From Cyathus striatus (taxonomy: Eukaryota; Basidiomycota; Agaricomycetes; Agaricales; Nidulariaceae), in contig JAOVFP010000024.1 in assembly GCA_025738555.1 (NCBI GenBank), forward strand, positions 434,001-498,000: DNA of 64,000 bases, in the 5' to 3' direction. Below are positions 20,699-30,977 of this stretch, piece after piece. The position numbers and the translations under genes were made by a program. How positions within the stretch are numbered: position 1 is the stretch's first letter; the number at the start of each line of letters is the position of its first letter. Under the pieces are notes generated by a model that worked only from the letters and a program-made list of their open reading frames with translations, made no database searches and had not been told where the DNA came from.

Positions 20699-21726
20699 AG
20701 AATAGAATACTACAGTAAGTAATATATGTAAGTAATAGTAAAATGATAAGATATGGCTTCTGCTTACCTCAGTTCTTGCAACAGAGAGAGACAACTGAGG
20801 AGAGCAGATGGCTTGGTAATCTACTCATTTAAATACTAGGAAAAATGATCAAAAATTGTAAGTATGGAAACAACCAAGTCAATAGACTCATTCCTGTTAT
20901 ATCTATGCCCAGCTATATCATGCCAACATTACCAAAGGTTTCCATGTGACCTTCCAACATACCCAGTCCATTCCAGGAACGTACCTGCCATGGGTTTACA
21001 CTTCCCAACATTCCCGCCCGGGAACGTACCCGGAACCCGTCAGGTTTTCTATTGGATATTTCAGACACGTAGTTTCTCTTATGACAGCCTCACCATGTCA
21101 TTATACCATTACTCCTCTCTTCCATTCCCACTTGTACGTTTCATTATGGTCAATGTAGTTTAGTTTCTTATTCTTCATTCTGAGCACATCATTTGCACCA
21201 CTACTCCTCTTTGCCCAGTCTTTATTTTGTTTACTTACACTTAGTATTCTGTCTCCGGATTCATATCTACATCTTACTAGTACATATAAATAGTCTTCCA
21301 AATGTACTAGGTAGTCTTCAGTATTCATATCAACTCTGTACACTTTCTTCCTACTCTAAGTTCCAAAACCCACTTTGGGTTCTCCTTTGGGTCTCTCTCC
21401 CACTGCCTAGTGTAGTGGCGAAGCCCCTCACATACTCTGGAATGTTTTCTTACATTGGATATCGTCTGTCATGAAATACAAACCATTCCCTGGGGATATC
21501 CAGATGGCACAGCACATACACTGAAGCCATGGTTTACTTCTGCACTCCTGCTCCCATTCCCGTACCTGTACTCACTTCGGGTTTCCATTATAGTTCTCCC
21601 ATGCCTTCCGGGCATCTTTGCATTTGTTTCCCAGTAGGAAGGGAATTGGTATGTAACAATTCCACCATATCAGCATGGCACATCAATAGCACATGGATTG
21701 CATAAGCAACCCTCCATGATCCAACA
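20699..21726 (-). repeat. Copia 3' LTR, interrupted by solo LTR copy C
   Basis: Downstream of the Copia frame on the minus strand, the purine tract GAGAGGGAG is followed by TGTTGGATCATGGAGG at 21726, the usual start of a Copia 3' LTR. The sequence is interrupted by the family 1 LTR (20895-21658) with its ATTCC duplication and continues from 20890 downward. Its far end was not identified; related sequence also lies left of the hAT-type element near 18950. Confidence 0.55.
20895..21658. mobile_element. LTR family 1, copy C (solo LTR, inverted)
   Basis: The 764-bp segment begins TGTTATATC and ends TATGTAACA, the reverse orientation of copies A and B. The perfect 5-bp duplication ATTCC lies at 20890-20894 and 21659-21663. 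It keeps CpGs in places where copies A or B have TpG/CpA (for example around 21020-21045), suggesting a later insertion. Confidence 0.92.
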
Positions 21727-21733
21727 CTCCCTC

Positions 21734-22440
21734 TCAATCCTTGCATGTCATAAGTCCCAATTCCATCATGAAATGTTTCACCTTGGCACTTGGAAGTGCC
21801 TTGGTTAAGGTATTCACCACCATATCATTTGTCAGACAATAGACTAACTTGATTTTGCCTTCATCTACTATCCAGCAAATGAAATGGAAACAGATGTTGA
21901 TATGCTTCATCCACACATGATACTGCTGATCTTTGGTGAGTGCAATAGCAGACTGATTATTGCTGTAAAGTGTTGTAGGTCCTGTGATGCTTCCAAAGAG
22001 CTGTCCAATCAGAGTTTGAAGCCATAGTGCTTCCTTGGCAGCATGGGTAGCTGCCACATACTCAGCTTCTGTTGTTGACTGCTCCCCCATCTATCAAGAA
22101 TGCATACCCAGAGACTGCCCTTCTATGTTCCAAGTTACTCCCATCTGCATCACCAAATCCCTCAAGATCCAACAATTTGTGTCCATAGATGAGCTCATAC
22201 TCCCTTGTTCCCACAAGATAGGCATAGGCTGCTGCTACTGCATCCCAATGTGCAGGACCTGGATTCTCATTGAAGCTCATGAGTTGGCTGACAGCATAAG
22301 TGATGTCCAGTCTTGTTCCCAGCAACAAATACTGAAGGGAACCAACAGCTTCTCAATATGGCTTATTCTTCATACAAGCAAACTCCTCTGCAGTTTGAGG
22401 ACACTGTGACTTTGATAACCATAGACTGGGACTCATCAGC
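21734..22440 (-). pseudogene. Copia (Ty1-type) RNase H, C-terminal fragment of pol
   Basis: The minus strand reads EAVGSLQYLLLGTRLDITYA, then SGYAFLIDGG, STTEAEYVAATHAAKEALWL, NNQSAIALTKD and ALPSAKVKHF, the typical order of the Copia RNase H domain to the end of pol. TGA at 22355-22353 stands where related elements have Arg (PYREAVGS). A second break lies near 22075 at the catalytic Trp/Ser region. Sequence towards 22440 (LSKSQCPQTAEEFACMKNK) is also pol; further upstream similarity fades, so the element is truncated. Confidence 0.85.
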
Positions 22441-23576
22441 ATAGCTTGTGGCCTCACATTCATGAATCCAAAGCATTCTATCCATACCACTGCAAATAAA
22501 ATTGCAAAATATCCAATTTATCATGTTATATGATGATTCATGTATACAGTATATATATCATTTTTCAGAAGTTTCTGTCTCTTCAGACATGCCACCCAAA
22601 TGGTGTATTGATTTTTATATATATGCTCTAAATTGTTATTCTGCTACTATTATACAGGAAACTATCATTATACCCTAAGTTATACAGCAATTGTCACATC
22701 ACAAGGTGCTCCATTGAATAGAGGGCACTCGAAAATAGCTACACAGTATTATGTTGTACAAGAATGGGGATGGAAAATGCAGAAAAATTGTCTTTGAAAA
22801 AATGTGTGAGAATCTGCATGCTAAATTTAGCCAACTTTGATCAGAATCAGGTGATACTGTACATTTGATACATTAAATGACTGTAATTACAGGTCAGTTC
22901 TGATGTATGGATACTGTAAATTACAGGTCATCCCAGAATAGGAAGGAGCTGATGCATCAGGCATGCTTTGCCATAGCATTAGTCATATAATGTGCCACAC
23001 ATGTGTTGGCAGTGTTGGCATCATCAGTTAATTCCATTTGATCCCACCATTCTGTGCCTCTTGCCTAGGTATTGCTGTATATCCTCCACTCTGAAGCCAT
23101 TCATCTCATAAATTTAGATATAAATACTTGTAATGTAGATATATTATATTACTTAATATAGCAGCAATTGAACAGAAGGATACTGAGCTTTATAAATTCC
23201 AGCTCCTTCTCTTCATTGAGTGTTCCCCTGCTGTTGGTAGTGCATTTTGACAGCTATCCTCTCATAATATGTTTTGTGTAATGTGATAATACTTATGTCT
23301 ATGATAGTGAGTTATTATATCATTCCATAGACAGGATAGCTAGTAATTATGATACCTTCCACCTCCTTTTTCCTCAAAATTACCTCCTCTACAATTATTC
23401 TGGTTCATGCTTGTTATTCTTGCAAAGTTACAAGTCCACTCATATACAGTTCTAGTATAGCATGGTAAAATATGGTGCATTTCCAGTATCTGTGTGCCAA
23501 GATATTGTAGAAACCAAAATGTGTTGAACTGAACAGACTGCATGGACCCTTTAGATAATAACACATACAAACATCC
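22441..23576. other. A/T-rich stretch, no gene recognised
   Basis: CpG is nearly absent and no long frame or known domain was found. The segment probably contains eroded transposon sequence. The short frames at 23340-23620 overlap in different phases and are not supported. Confidence 0.4.
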
Positions 23577-23850
23577 CTTTGTAGATAGCTCATTGTATCA
23601 TACATTGTACTCTTTTTCATTAATCCACTACATTATCACCCTTGTGCTGGCCCAAGTCAAGGCTTCCTCTTCCCCATGCCCACACCAGGCATGGCTCACT
23701 CATTGTTACCTCTGGCCGACACCTGTGTATGCCTTGCTAGGCACTATTACCACCACTGCAGGTCTGGTTAGACTATAGTTCACATTTCCCCCTTCACAGG
23801 CCATAGGCACCTCATTCCTTTTCCTCACAATGGCAACAACCTGTTCAACA
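23577..23850 (-). repeat. Right arm of the 275-bp dispersed inverted repeat
   Basis: Reverse complement of 15634-15909 (GATAGCTCATTGTATCATAC...CAACAACCTGTTCAACA). The two arms are 7.7 kb apart. The sequence continues beyond the left arm's break at 15909 (here towards 23560), showing that the left copy is truncated by the family 2 LTR. Confidence 0.8.
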
Positions 23851-24581
23851 AAATGTCCATTGGTTACCTACCCATGCAGTGCCCATATCTGTTGTATCTG
23901 TGGGCCTATTGATATGGGTAATTGCTTGAATATTCATGGGTTACTTGTAAATACACCTGCTATAAGTCTTAGTCAGAATGAGAAAAATATTTTTAGGTAC
24001 AAGGACTTAACCAAATGATTTCATACACTAAAGACATATAAAATTACTTGAGTTTTTGAAGGTCTTAGGTTTTTCATCAGACCAAAACTCCAAGTGGTCT
24101 CAAATGGACTCCAAACAGTATATTTATAATTTTATATATATAATATAAGTTTCATGATATTTTTACCTTGCACTTCAATGAAGAGCATGTAGAAATGCTA
24201 TGTTTCCAAGTTGCATAAACCTCTGCATGTTGCAGCATAGCTGGTACAGTGTTTTCAGAATCACTACTCGTTGCAACATTTCTCAGTAACTAAACATGCT
24301 CTCACCACGAAACATGAGCATTATGTTACTATGATAGCTAACTACAAATATGTACAAAAAAACTGAGCGGAAAGCGATTGCGAAAGCGACAAGATGAGGA
24401 TTGACCAGGTTCTGGGTATGTCCAGGTTCCGGGTAGCCGACAGTAGGAATTAATGATTACATAATTCGGTAATATCCTTATATTTGAAGCGGAGATTCTA
24501 AGTACCAACAAGTTACAAACCTTGTTCGTGCATCGTTAACCAAAAGTCATCCATCGACGCCATTTTTATTCTTCCCAAAAA
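23851..24581. other. Transition from transposon block to gene region
   Basis: CpG stays rare to about 24,280 and then becomes ordinary (GAGCGGAAAGCGATTGCGAAAGCGAC at 24366-24391). The part from about 24,300 to 24,581 should hold the promoter of RPS28. No TATA box is obvious and no other gene is seen. Confidence 0.5.
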
Positions 24582-24949
24582 ATGGCAAGTACATTATAAT
24601 CTTATGTGTAGCTTCGACTCTTATCATGGTATAGGACTCCTCGAAAGCTCCAGTGAAGCTTGCTAAAGTCATTAAGGTCCTTTTTCCATTCATCCAAATG
24701 TGGTATTGGATGAACTGACAGGTTGCGTATTTCAGGTTCTTGGCCGTACAGGATCCCGTGGAGGAGTCACGCAGGTCCGTGTGGAGTTCATGGATGATAC
24801 ATCACGAACAATCATTCGTAACGTGAAAGGACCTGTGAGGGAAGAGGATATCCTTGCACTTTTGGAGAGTGAACGTGAAGCCCGGTGAGTAGAATGAAAA
24901 TGCTAAGATATGAACTACTGCTAAGTATTTGAATAGCCGTCTTCGCTAA
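24582..24949 (+). CDS. RPS28: 40S ribosomal protein S28 (eS28)
   Basis: Four coding pieces, 24582-24584, 24635-24676, 24736-24884 and 24937-24949, give 68 residues: [15 protein letters not shown], then [18 protein letters not shown] and the end ESEREARRLR. This is the universally conserved eS28 of the small-subunit head near the mRNA exit, with the usual length of 67-69 residues. The first exon is only the ATG, joined through an intron with donor GCAAGT and acceptor ATAG. Without it the protein would lack its start, since ATGGTATAG upstream of GAC holds a stop. The last intron restores the conserved C-terminal RRLR in place of a stop after EAR. The gene is the first after the transposon block. 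Confidence 0.93.
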
Positions 24950-25347
24950 TGCTGTAGCTTTTGTAGTTATGTTGGCTGCTCTTCTATATTTTGTATGACA
25001 TGTACCGCAATCATGATCATATTCACGTCATGAATACATTGATCTGAGGTGTTACCACATACTTATAGGAACTACAATAGAATGAGTAAAGGCACGATGA
25101 ATGACATTTCGAAAGCCTGTAATGTTCAATTTTCGGGAACATGGTATACGCATACCGGAGACTTCTGGTAATGAACAAAAACTTATCATGTGTATTACTT
25201 ACTCATATGGCCATGGCAATATGGCGTTCGGCTCTTATGAGTGCGCGAATGTCACCATTGTCGCACGACACAGGAGATGGCCGAGATGCATGCTCGATAT
25301 AAGATATCTTCGCGTCAATGTACTGTGAACCATGATCCTGTTGAAAT
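24950..25347. other. Intergenic, RPS28 to GT8 gene
   Basis: This should contain the 3' end of RPS28 and the promoter of the next gene. An open frame at 25101-25328 shows no recognisable domain and is not called. Confidence 0.5.
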
Positions 25348-26426
25348 ATGACTAACTGCGCTTTTGTTACTCTACTCACAAAGGCTTCATATCTTCCTGG
25401 TACCCTTGTACTCGATCAAAGTCTCAAGAATGCGGTGTCGCAGTACCCACTGGTAGTAATGGTGACACCAACACTGCCAGATTCCGTGCGAGCCGTTCTA
25501 CAAAAGCGTGGTATTCCGATGCGATTAATTGAACCAATGTACCCTGATGAAGGCCAACATTCCCTTGCCACTCACGATGAGAGATTTGCCGATACCTGGA
25601 TGAAGCTGAGGTAATATATTTGGACCTGATTTAAGCCTGGCTCACGAAGTAATCGTAGGGTGTTCGATTTGGTGGAATTCAAGGTATGAGCTATCGATGA
25701 TTGCATATTCTCCGTAATTCTAAGTAATCAGAGGGTTGTTCTCTTAGATTGCGACATGATTCTTAAGAAGAACATGGATGAATTAATGGTCCTCGATCTC
25801 CCCAGAGACCAAATTGCAGCTGTGCATGTTTGTGCTTGTAATCCCCGCAAGCTGGCACATTATCCCTCTGACTGGTATTGACAATATTATTTGCTTCCTT
25901 GTTTATTTTGTCTGAGATTCACCCTGCAAGGATCCCTACCAATTGCGCACACTCTGCTGTCACCAATCCACTGGCACCCCCTATGCAGCCTTCTGACACT
26001 ACACCGCGACCGTATAGCCAATTGAATTCAGGGACTGTTGTACTGAATCCCTCTATGGAACTTGCTAATAGGATCAGGAACTTTCTAGAAACCTCAGAAA
26101 AAATTGGTAACTTTTCTTTTCCAGACCAGGACCTACTTACCGAAGTTTTTAAAAACAAATGGAAACCACTTCCTTGGTATTATAACGCATTGAAAACATT
26201 GCGCGTAATTCATCCTCAAGAATGGAGTGACGAGCATATCCGTTGTGTGCATTATATCCTTCATGATAAACCATGGCGGTCAAGGATTACACCGCCAGAG
26301 TCTATCGATTATGAACTAATCAACAGTTGGTGGTGGGAACAGTTTGATGAAGTGGTCACAGATATGAAAAACTCGGATGAAGAAGGTGTTCAGCTGGTTC
26401 TAGCAAATGTCAACACGCACGCGTGA
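25348..26426 (+). CDS. GT8 family glycosyltransferase (glycogenin/galactinol synthase-like)
   Basis: Exons 25348-25610, 25659-25683, 25732-25874 and 25931-26426 give 308 residues. The protein opens with AFVTLLTKASYLPG, has the nucleotide-sugar metal-binding motif D-x-D in RVVLLDCDM near residue 102, and later NSGTVVLNPS, FPDQDLL and CVHYILHDKPW, in the order of the GT8 fold. Such enzymes transfer a sugar from a nucleotide sugar to a protein or small acceptor; the acceptor cannot be told from sequence. There is no signal peptide, so it is likely cytosolic. It is convergent with KAE1, whose stop lies 84 bases beyond its own. Confidence 0.88.
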
Positions 26427-26509
26427 ATGTTAAAATTTTGTGTATTTCTTTCACTATGATAAATAGATGACAATTGGATGACAAAGCTTCGATGTTACAA
26501 AAGAGTAAT

Positions 26510-27929
26510 TCAACTTCGCCATGCTACATGCACTTGGTCTGTGCGAAACCTGACAGATGTGGTTCATCAGCTGGAATTAAACGGCAGATGTTTTATAGGG
26601 TACCTTTGAGTGCATGTGCTTTTAGAGACAACTGTCAGTTGGCCCATACGGAAACTCAGTAGACCAGCTTGGGCAATCATTATACCATTATCTATACAGA
26701 ATCTATGCGATGTCATAAAAATGATGACGTGAGCAATAAAAGACAAGAAGGCAAACCTTTCGTCAGTGGCAAAAATCTGTCCGTTCCGCTCCTTTGCCAT
26801 AACCCCCATCATTTCCTGCAGTCGCTCATTGCCTATACACACGGATAAAATTTAGTATCACTACGAGGAGGAACATGCTTACAGCCCACACCACCCACAA
26901 TCAAGACTTCCTTGCTTCCGATATGGGCCATAGCTCGTTCTGTAATTTCCACCAGCATTGCAAATACGGTTTCCTGAAGCGAAAAACAAAGATCCGCAGG
27001 CGTGATAATATCGCTATCTTCGAAATCTATCAAATTCCCTCCAGAACGAAATCGTTTATCGTGTGTATATGCTTCTATCGACGTGAGGATACCAGATAAG
27101 CTTACATCCATACCCTTGGTTGTGTATGGCAAAGGTAGGAGTCGCGTTCCTCTGGAAAGAGTTAGCAACTAGTTACGAAGCAGTTGGCATACAAACTTCT
27201 TTGCTTCCTGTTCTATGTTATACCCGGGACTTGGGTCGTTGCTTAGGTTGATTACGCGCGCGAATCTATCTAAACAGTTCCCTACCGCAATATCCAGAGT
27301 TTCTCCAAATATCCGGTAACACTGCCTTGAATATGCAATGACCTGTGTATTTCCACCGGAGACATACAGCACCACTGGGTTTTTAGCACCGGTGACTTCC
27401 CGACCCATTTCGATGTCTACAACAAAGCACTCAGCGAGTCCAAAGGGATAGAGCAACTGGAAAGTTCTTACGACCAATACAGTGATTTACCCCAACTAAT
27501 GGCTTGTTAAACAGAAGTGAAAGAGTTCTGGCAACCAATGCAACTGACTGCAAAGGAGCTCCCATCCCAGGGCCCTTGGTATAGCAGATGCAGTCGACGT
27601 CGTGAATAGAGACACAGGCATTTAATAGGGACTCATTAATGACCTGCAGTACCCATTCTCTATGATGAAGCGAAGTATCCCGTGGCTGAAATCCTTCTCC
27701 AGGAGGCGTTATATGGGTATGTCGGACGTTGGAGAGTACAGTCGAGCTACCATCCACTCCATGCCTAATGATACCAGCGCCCAGCTTATTAGCGGAACCT
27801 TCCAGGCCTAGAGCAATATATGGCCGAGCTGTACAGAATATTATATGAGAAGAGATAGCTGAAGCTCCAACAACGGGGGAAGAAACCTGGAGATTGTAAC
27901 GGATTTAATGCTCGTAAACGGCCAGGCAT
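26510..27929 (-). CDS. KAE1: tRNA N6-adenosine threonylcarbamoyltransferase Kae1 (KEOPS subunit)
   Basis: Exons 27929-27887, 27828-27472, 27416-27197, 27151-26883, 26832-26757, 26702-26604 and 26549-26510 give 367 residues. The product has [12 protein letters not shown] at the N terminus, the metal-binding NHCIGHIEMGR (joined across an intron), [13 protein letters not shown], the DRFARVI region and [14 protein letters not shown]. It ends [10 protein letters not shown], matching the family end only when the last 54-bp intron is removed; retention would give an unrelated tail. Kae1 makes t6A37 in ANN-decoding tRNAs within the cytosolic KEOPS complex. The short N-terminal exon (14 codons) is the least certain part. 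Confidence 0.93.
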
Positions 27930-28201
27930 TTCTATGGTTGCGATTTCGGCGGAAAGAGATAATCAAGCAAAACGCCCGCATGAGTACTTACATAAGCAAA
28001 TAAATAAAAATTCCTGCCATTTCCATTCTATTTCACCCCCCAAGACCTTACTACCTAAAGGTAGTGGGAATTAAACATTTACTAAGCATTCGCTAGTTTA
28101 TGTCAGTAAGCGAGCATTGGTTATCCATAAAACATAAAACAGAAATGTGGATATATTGTAGTCTAGGCGATTAACAAAAGTCATGGACCAGGTAAAAAAA
28201 A

Positions 28202-29818
28202 TCAGAGCATAAATGTCAAAGGATTCTCAAGATATCCCTTAAAGGCCGACATCCATCTGGCACCCACAGCACCATCAACCGTTCGGTGATCAGAGCTCAA
28301 GGTGACCTTCATGATTTGTACCGTTTTGAAGCCACGTTCCTCTTCTGGTGCAGGGATGAGTTTAGGCTGAGTAGAGCCAACAGCCAAAATGCAGGATTGA
28401 GGAGGGTTTATAATAGCGGTGAAGTGGTCAATGCCAAACATTCCAAGATTGGAGATGGTGAAAGTGCCGCCCTATTAAATCTATCAGAGTCTGAAAATAC
28501 AAGCAAAGCAACAAGCAGTACCTGGTATTCTTGGGGAGCTAGTTTTCCGTCGCGTGCCTTCTTTGCCAAGGTTTTCGCTTCGGCTGACAAGGTTGCAAGT
28601 CCTTTGGATCCAGCGTCTTTGATGATAGGTGTAATTAATCCCGAAGGTGTAGCAACTGCGATAGAAATGTCGGCTTTCTTGTAGCTGATTTAAATACACG
28701 TTAACTTTATAAAGAATGAATAAAGAATGATTCAACTTACGTCCGAATGACCTCCCCAAGCCATGCAGAGTTGGCCTCAGGCACATCTGCCAAAGCACAA
28801 GCAACTGCTTTTACAATGAAATCGTTCACACTAAGCTTGGCAGACTTGTCCTTTTCGCCTAATGCCTTGTTGAAGACCTCGCGTAACTTAAGCACCTTGT
28901 CCATGTTGATATCAACGGTGAGATAATAGTGAGGTAGTTCCTGCTTCGACTGTGTAAGACGTGTGCCAATAGTACGGCGCATATTGGAAACCGGGGTATC
29001 AATATAATCAGGTAGCTGCCCGGCGGGAGTTTGAGAGGTTTGCGGAGCTCCAGCTACAGATGTAGGTTTGTAACTCTCGACATCCTCTCGAACGATACGA
29101 CCGCCTGGGCCGGTACCCTTGACCTTTGCCAACGGAATGCCCTTCTCTAAGGCTATCTTCTTAGCAATGGGAGAGGCAAATATCCGGTTGCCTTCAGGAA
29201 GGTCGGGTTTGGACTCAGCCGGTATTTGGGAGGTAGGTTCGGGAGCAGAAGCCCGAGGAGGCTCAGGCTGTGAGGCCTCCGTCTTTGGCTCCGGCTTAGG
29301 CTCTTTGGACTGGGAAGCGGCCTTTTCTGCCAAAGCGCCGGCACCCGAGATATCATCCCCCTCTTCACCTATGACGGCAATGAGTGACCCGACTGGGACA
29401 TTCTTGGAACCATCTGGAGCCTGAATGAGCAGCATTATGTGAGAGAAGGGTGTGCAGATGGTTGGTAGAAACTTACGATGATCTTCGCAAGAATACCATC
29501 ATCCTGGGCCTCCACGTCGATGGTGGCCTTGTCGGTTTCCTAAACGGGAGATGAGGAAAGACAGAAGAGAAGATGAGGAGACAAATTACGATTTCCAGGA
29601 GGACGTCACCGGCAGAGAAGGTCTCTCCTTCTTTCTTCTTCCACGAGGCAATGCCGCCCTCGGACATTGTCGGGCTCATTGCTGGCATGTTGAATTGCGT
29701 CAAGGCATGTCTGCGAGCGGAGGCATGTAGTCCTAGAAGGGGGTTGGTACGAGTAAGGAAGACTGAAAGAACGGAAGAGCATACCTCTAGCAAAAACGCG
29801 GGCGATGGAAGCGGCCAT
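28202..29818 (-). CDS. LAT1: Dihydrolipoamide acetyltransferase, E2 of pyruvate dehydrogenase
   Basis: Exons 29818-29785, 29732-29590, 29539-29477, 29420-28741, 28684-28522 and 28471-28202 give 450 residues. A basic, Arg-rich N terminus ([12 protein letters not shown]) fits a mitochondrial presequence. The lipoyl domain carries the lipoylated lysine in ETDKATID, followed by a Pro/Glu/Ser-rich linker. The peripheral-subunit-binding domain ([17 protein letters not shown]) comes next, then the catalytic domain ending with [15 protein letters not shown], which contains the active-site His and Asp. The enzyme forms the core of the mitochondrial complex that makes acetyl-CoA. A fungal E2 usually has this length and a single lipoyl domain. 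It is divergent from CSL4, 201 bases away. Confidence 0.95.
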
Positions 29819-30019
29819 GGGGAAGACGAGGAAAGGTAGAGGAAAGGAACGCGAGCGTTGAAATATTTTGCGTTGGGGATTGCGTTGGGGGATCCTGGTA
29901 AGCGTGCAAACTTGTCAGGGCTGCAGTCAAAACACATACAAACTCGATTCAGAACTCTGACTTGCAAATTCAATTGCGACTATTTCTTTAAATTCGACAT
30001 CTCATTCTTCTACTCAGCT

Positions 30020-30750
30020 ATGGACTCCCAACTCGTTCTTCCAGGTCAGCCAATACCAGTGCCTCCCCGTGCACCAGCGCCGCTACTAGGATCGGGAACT
30101 TATGCAAGAGATAGCCTCATTAGGGCATCTTTACTCGGGGTGCCCCGCTTCCATGGCTCTGTTCGTACTCGTCTACACCACTCCCCAGCCTCCCATCTCT
30201 TGCTTTAACCCCTCCATGTCATTAGACTCTCACAATCCCTCGTGTTCGCCCACACCCTCCTGCCCCCAACTCGGTCATTTTGGGCTCTGTCACCCGTCTG
30301 TCTCCGCTGCAAGCTTTGATCTCCATCTCTGTTGTGGATGGTGTTCCGCTTCCGGCCGGTGAGGAGTTTACGGGAGTGATCCGCTCTCAGGATGTGCGTG
30401 CAACAGAAAAAGACCGCGTCAAAATTGGGGATTGCTTTAGAGGTGGTGATGTCGTGCGCGGAGTTGTGGTAATGAATACTTTCGCCCTGCCTCGCACATT
30501 TGATCTTATCTGCCTCGCTCTGTCAGATATCTCTGGGTGATGCACGCAGTTATTTTGTTACTACGGCTCGCAACGACCTTGGGGTCATATTTGCAACCAG
30601 TGAAGCAGGTGAGACGTTGATGCTGTCGCACGTATACTTTGTTAATGAAAAACAGGCGCCACTCTGGAGCCAGTATCGTGGCAGGAAATGCGATGTCCCA
30701 AGACGGGGAAAATTGAAAGAAGAAAATGCGCGAAACCTGAAGGCTTGTGA
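30020..30750 (+). CDS. CSL4: Exosome component Csl4 (EXOSC1)
   Basis: Exons 30020-30160, 30226-30468, 30527-30608 and 30656-30750 give 186 residues. The N terminus LVLPGQPIPVP...LGSGTYARD is the conserved opening of Csl4. The middle part (AGEEFTGVIRSQDVRATEKD, IGDCFRGGDVVRG) is the S1 RNA-binding domain. The C-terminal part SWQEMRCPKTGKIERRKCAKP holds the paired Cys of the zinc-ribbon-like end. Csl4 caps the RNA exosome and takes part in 3'-5' RNA decay and rRNA processing in nucleus and cytoplasm. Phases of all three introns agree. Confidence 0.92.
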
Positions 30751-30977
30751 AATATGTCTATAGTGTATTTTATGTAAACAATGAAATTGCTGTACTAGAA
30801 TAATTATCCTTATTTGTTGCAATATTCCACATTAGGCAAAACAGCCTGTCATGTGCAATCTCAACCATTGGACCATTACTGGCAACTTGGGAACGCCCAC
30901 CATTCAGCACTGCGACTTGACTGCGACCGCACTTGTTTTCCCCTTCTCCTTTTCTACTAACTCAGACTGGTTTCTTT

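Noticed and set aside
20895..22440. Copy C of the 764-bp LTR as the Copia 3' LTR
   Set aside because: Its orientation is opposite to the Copia frame, it has its own ATTCC duplication, and a different LTR start follows the Copia polypurine tract.
25101..25328. 75-codon frame between RPS28 and the GT8 gene
   Set aside because: No homology recognised and no splice context; it fits 3'-flank or promoter sequence.
26567..26602. Read-through C terminus of KAE1 ([11 protein letters not shown])
   Set aside because: Removing a 54-bp GT-AG intron gives the conserved family ending, so read-through is at most an isoform.
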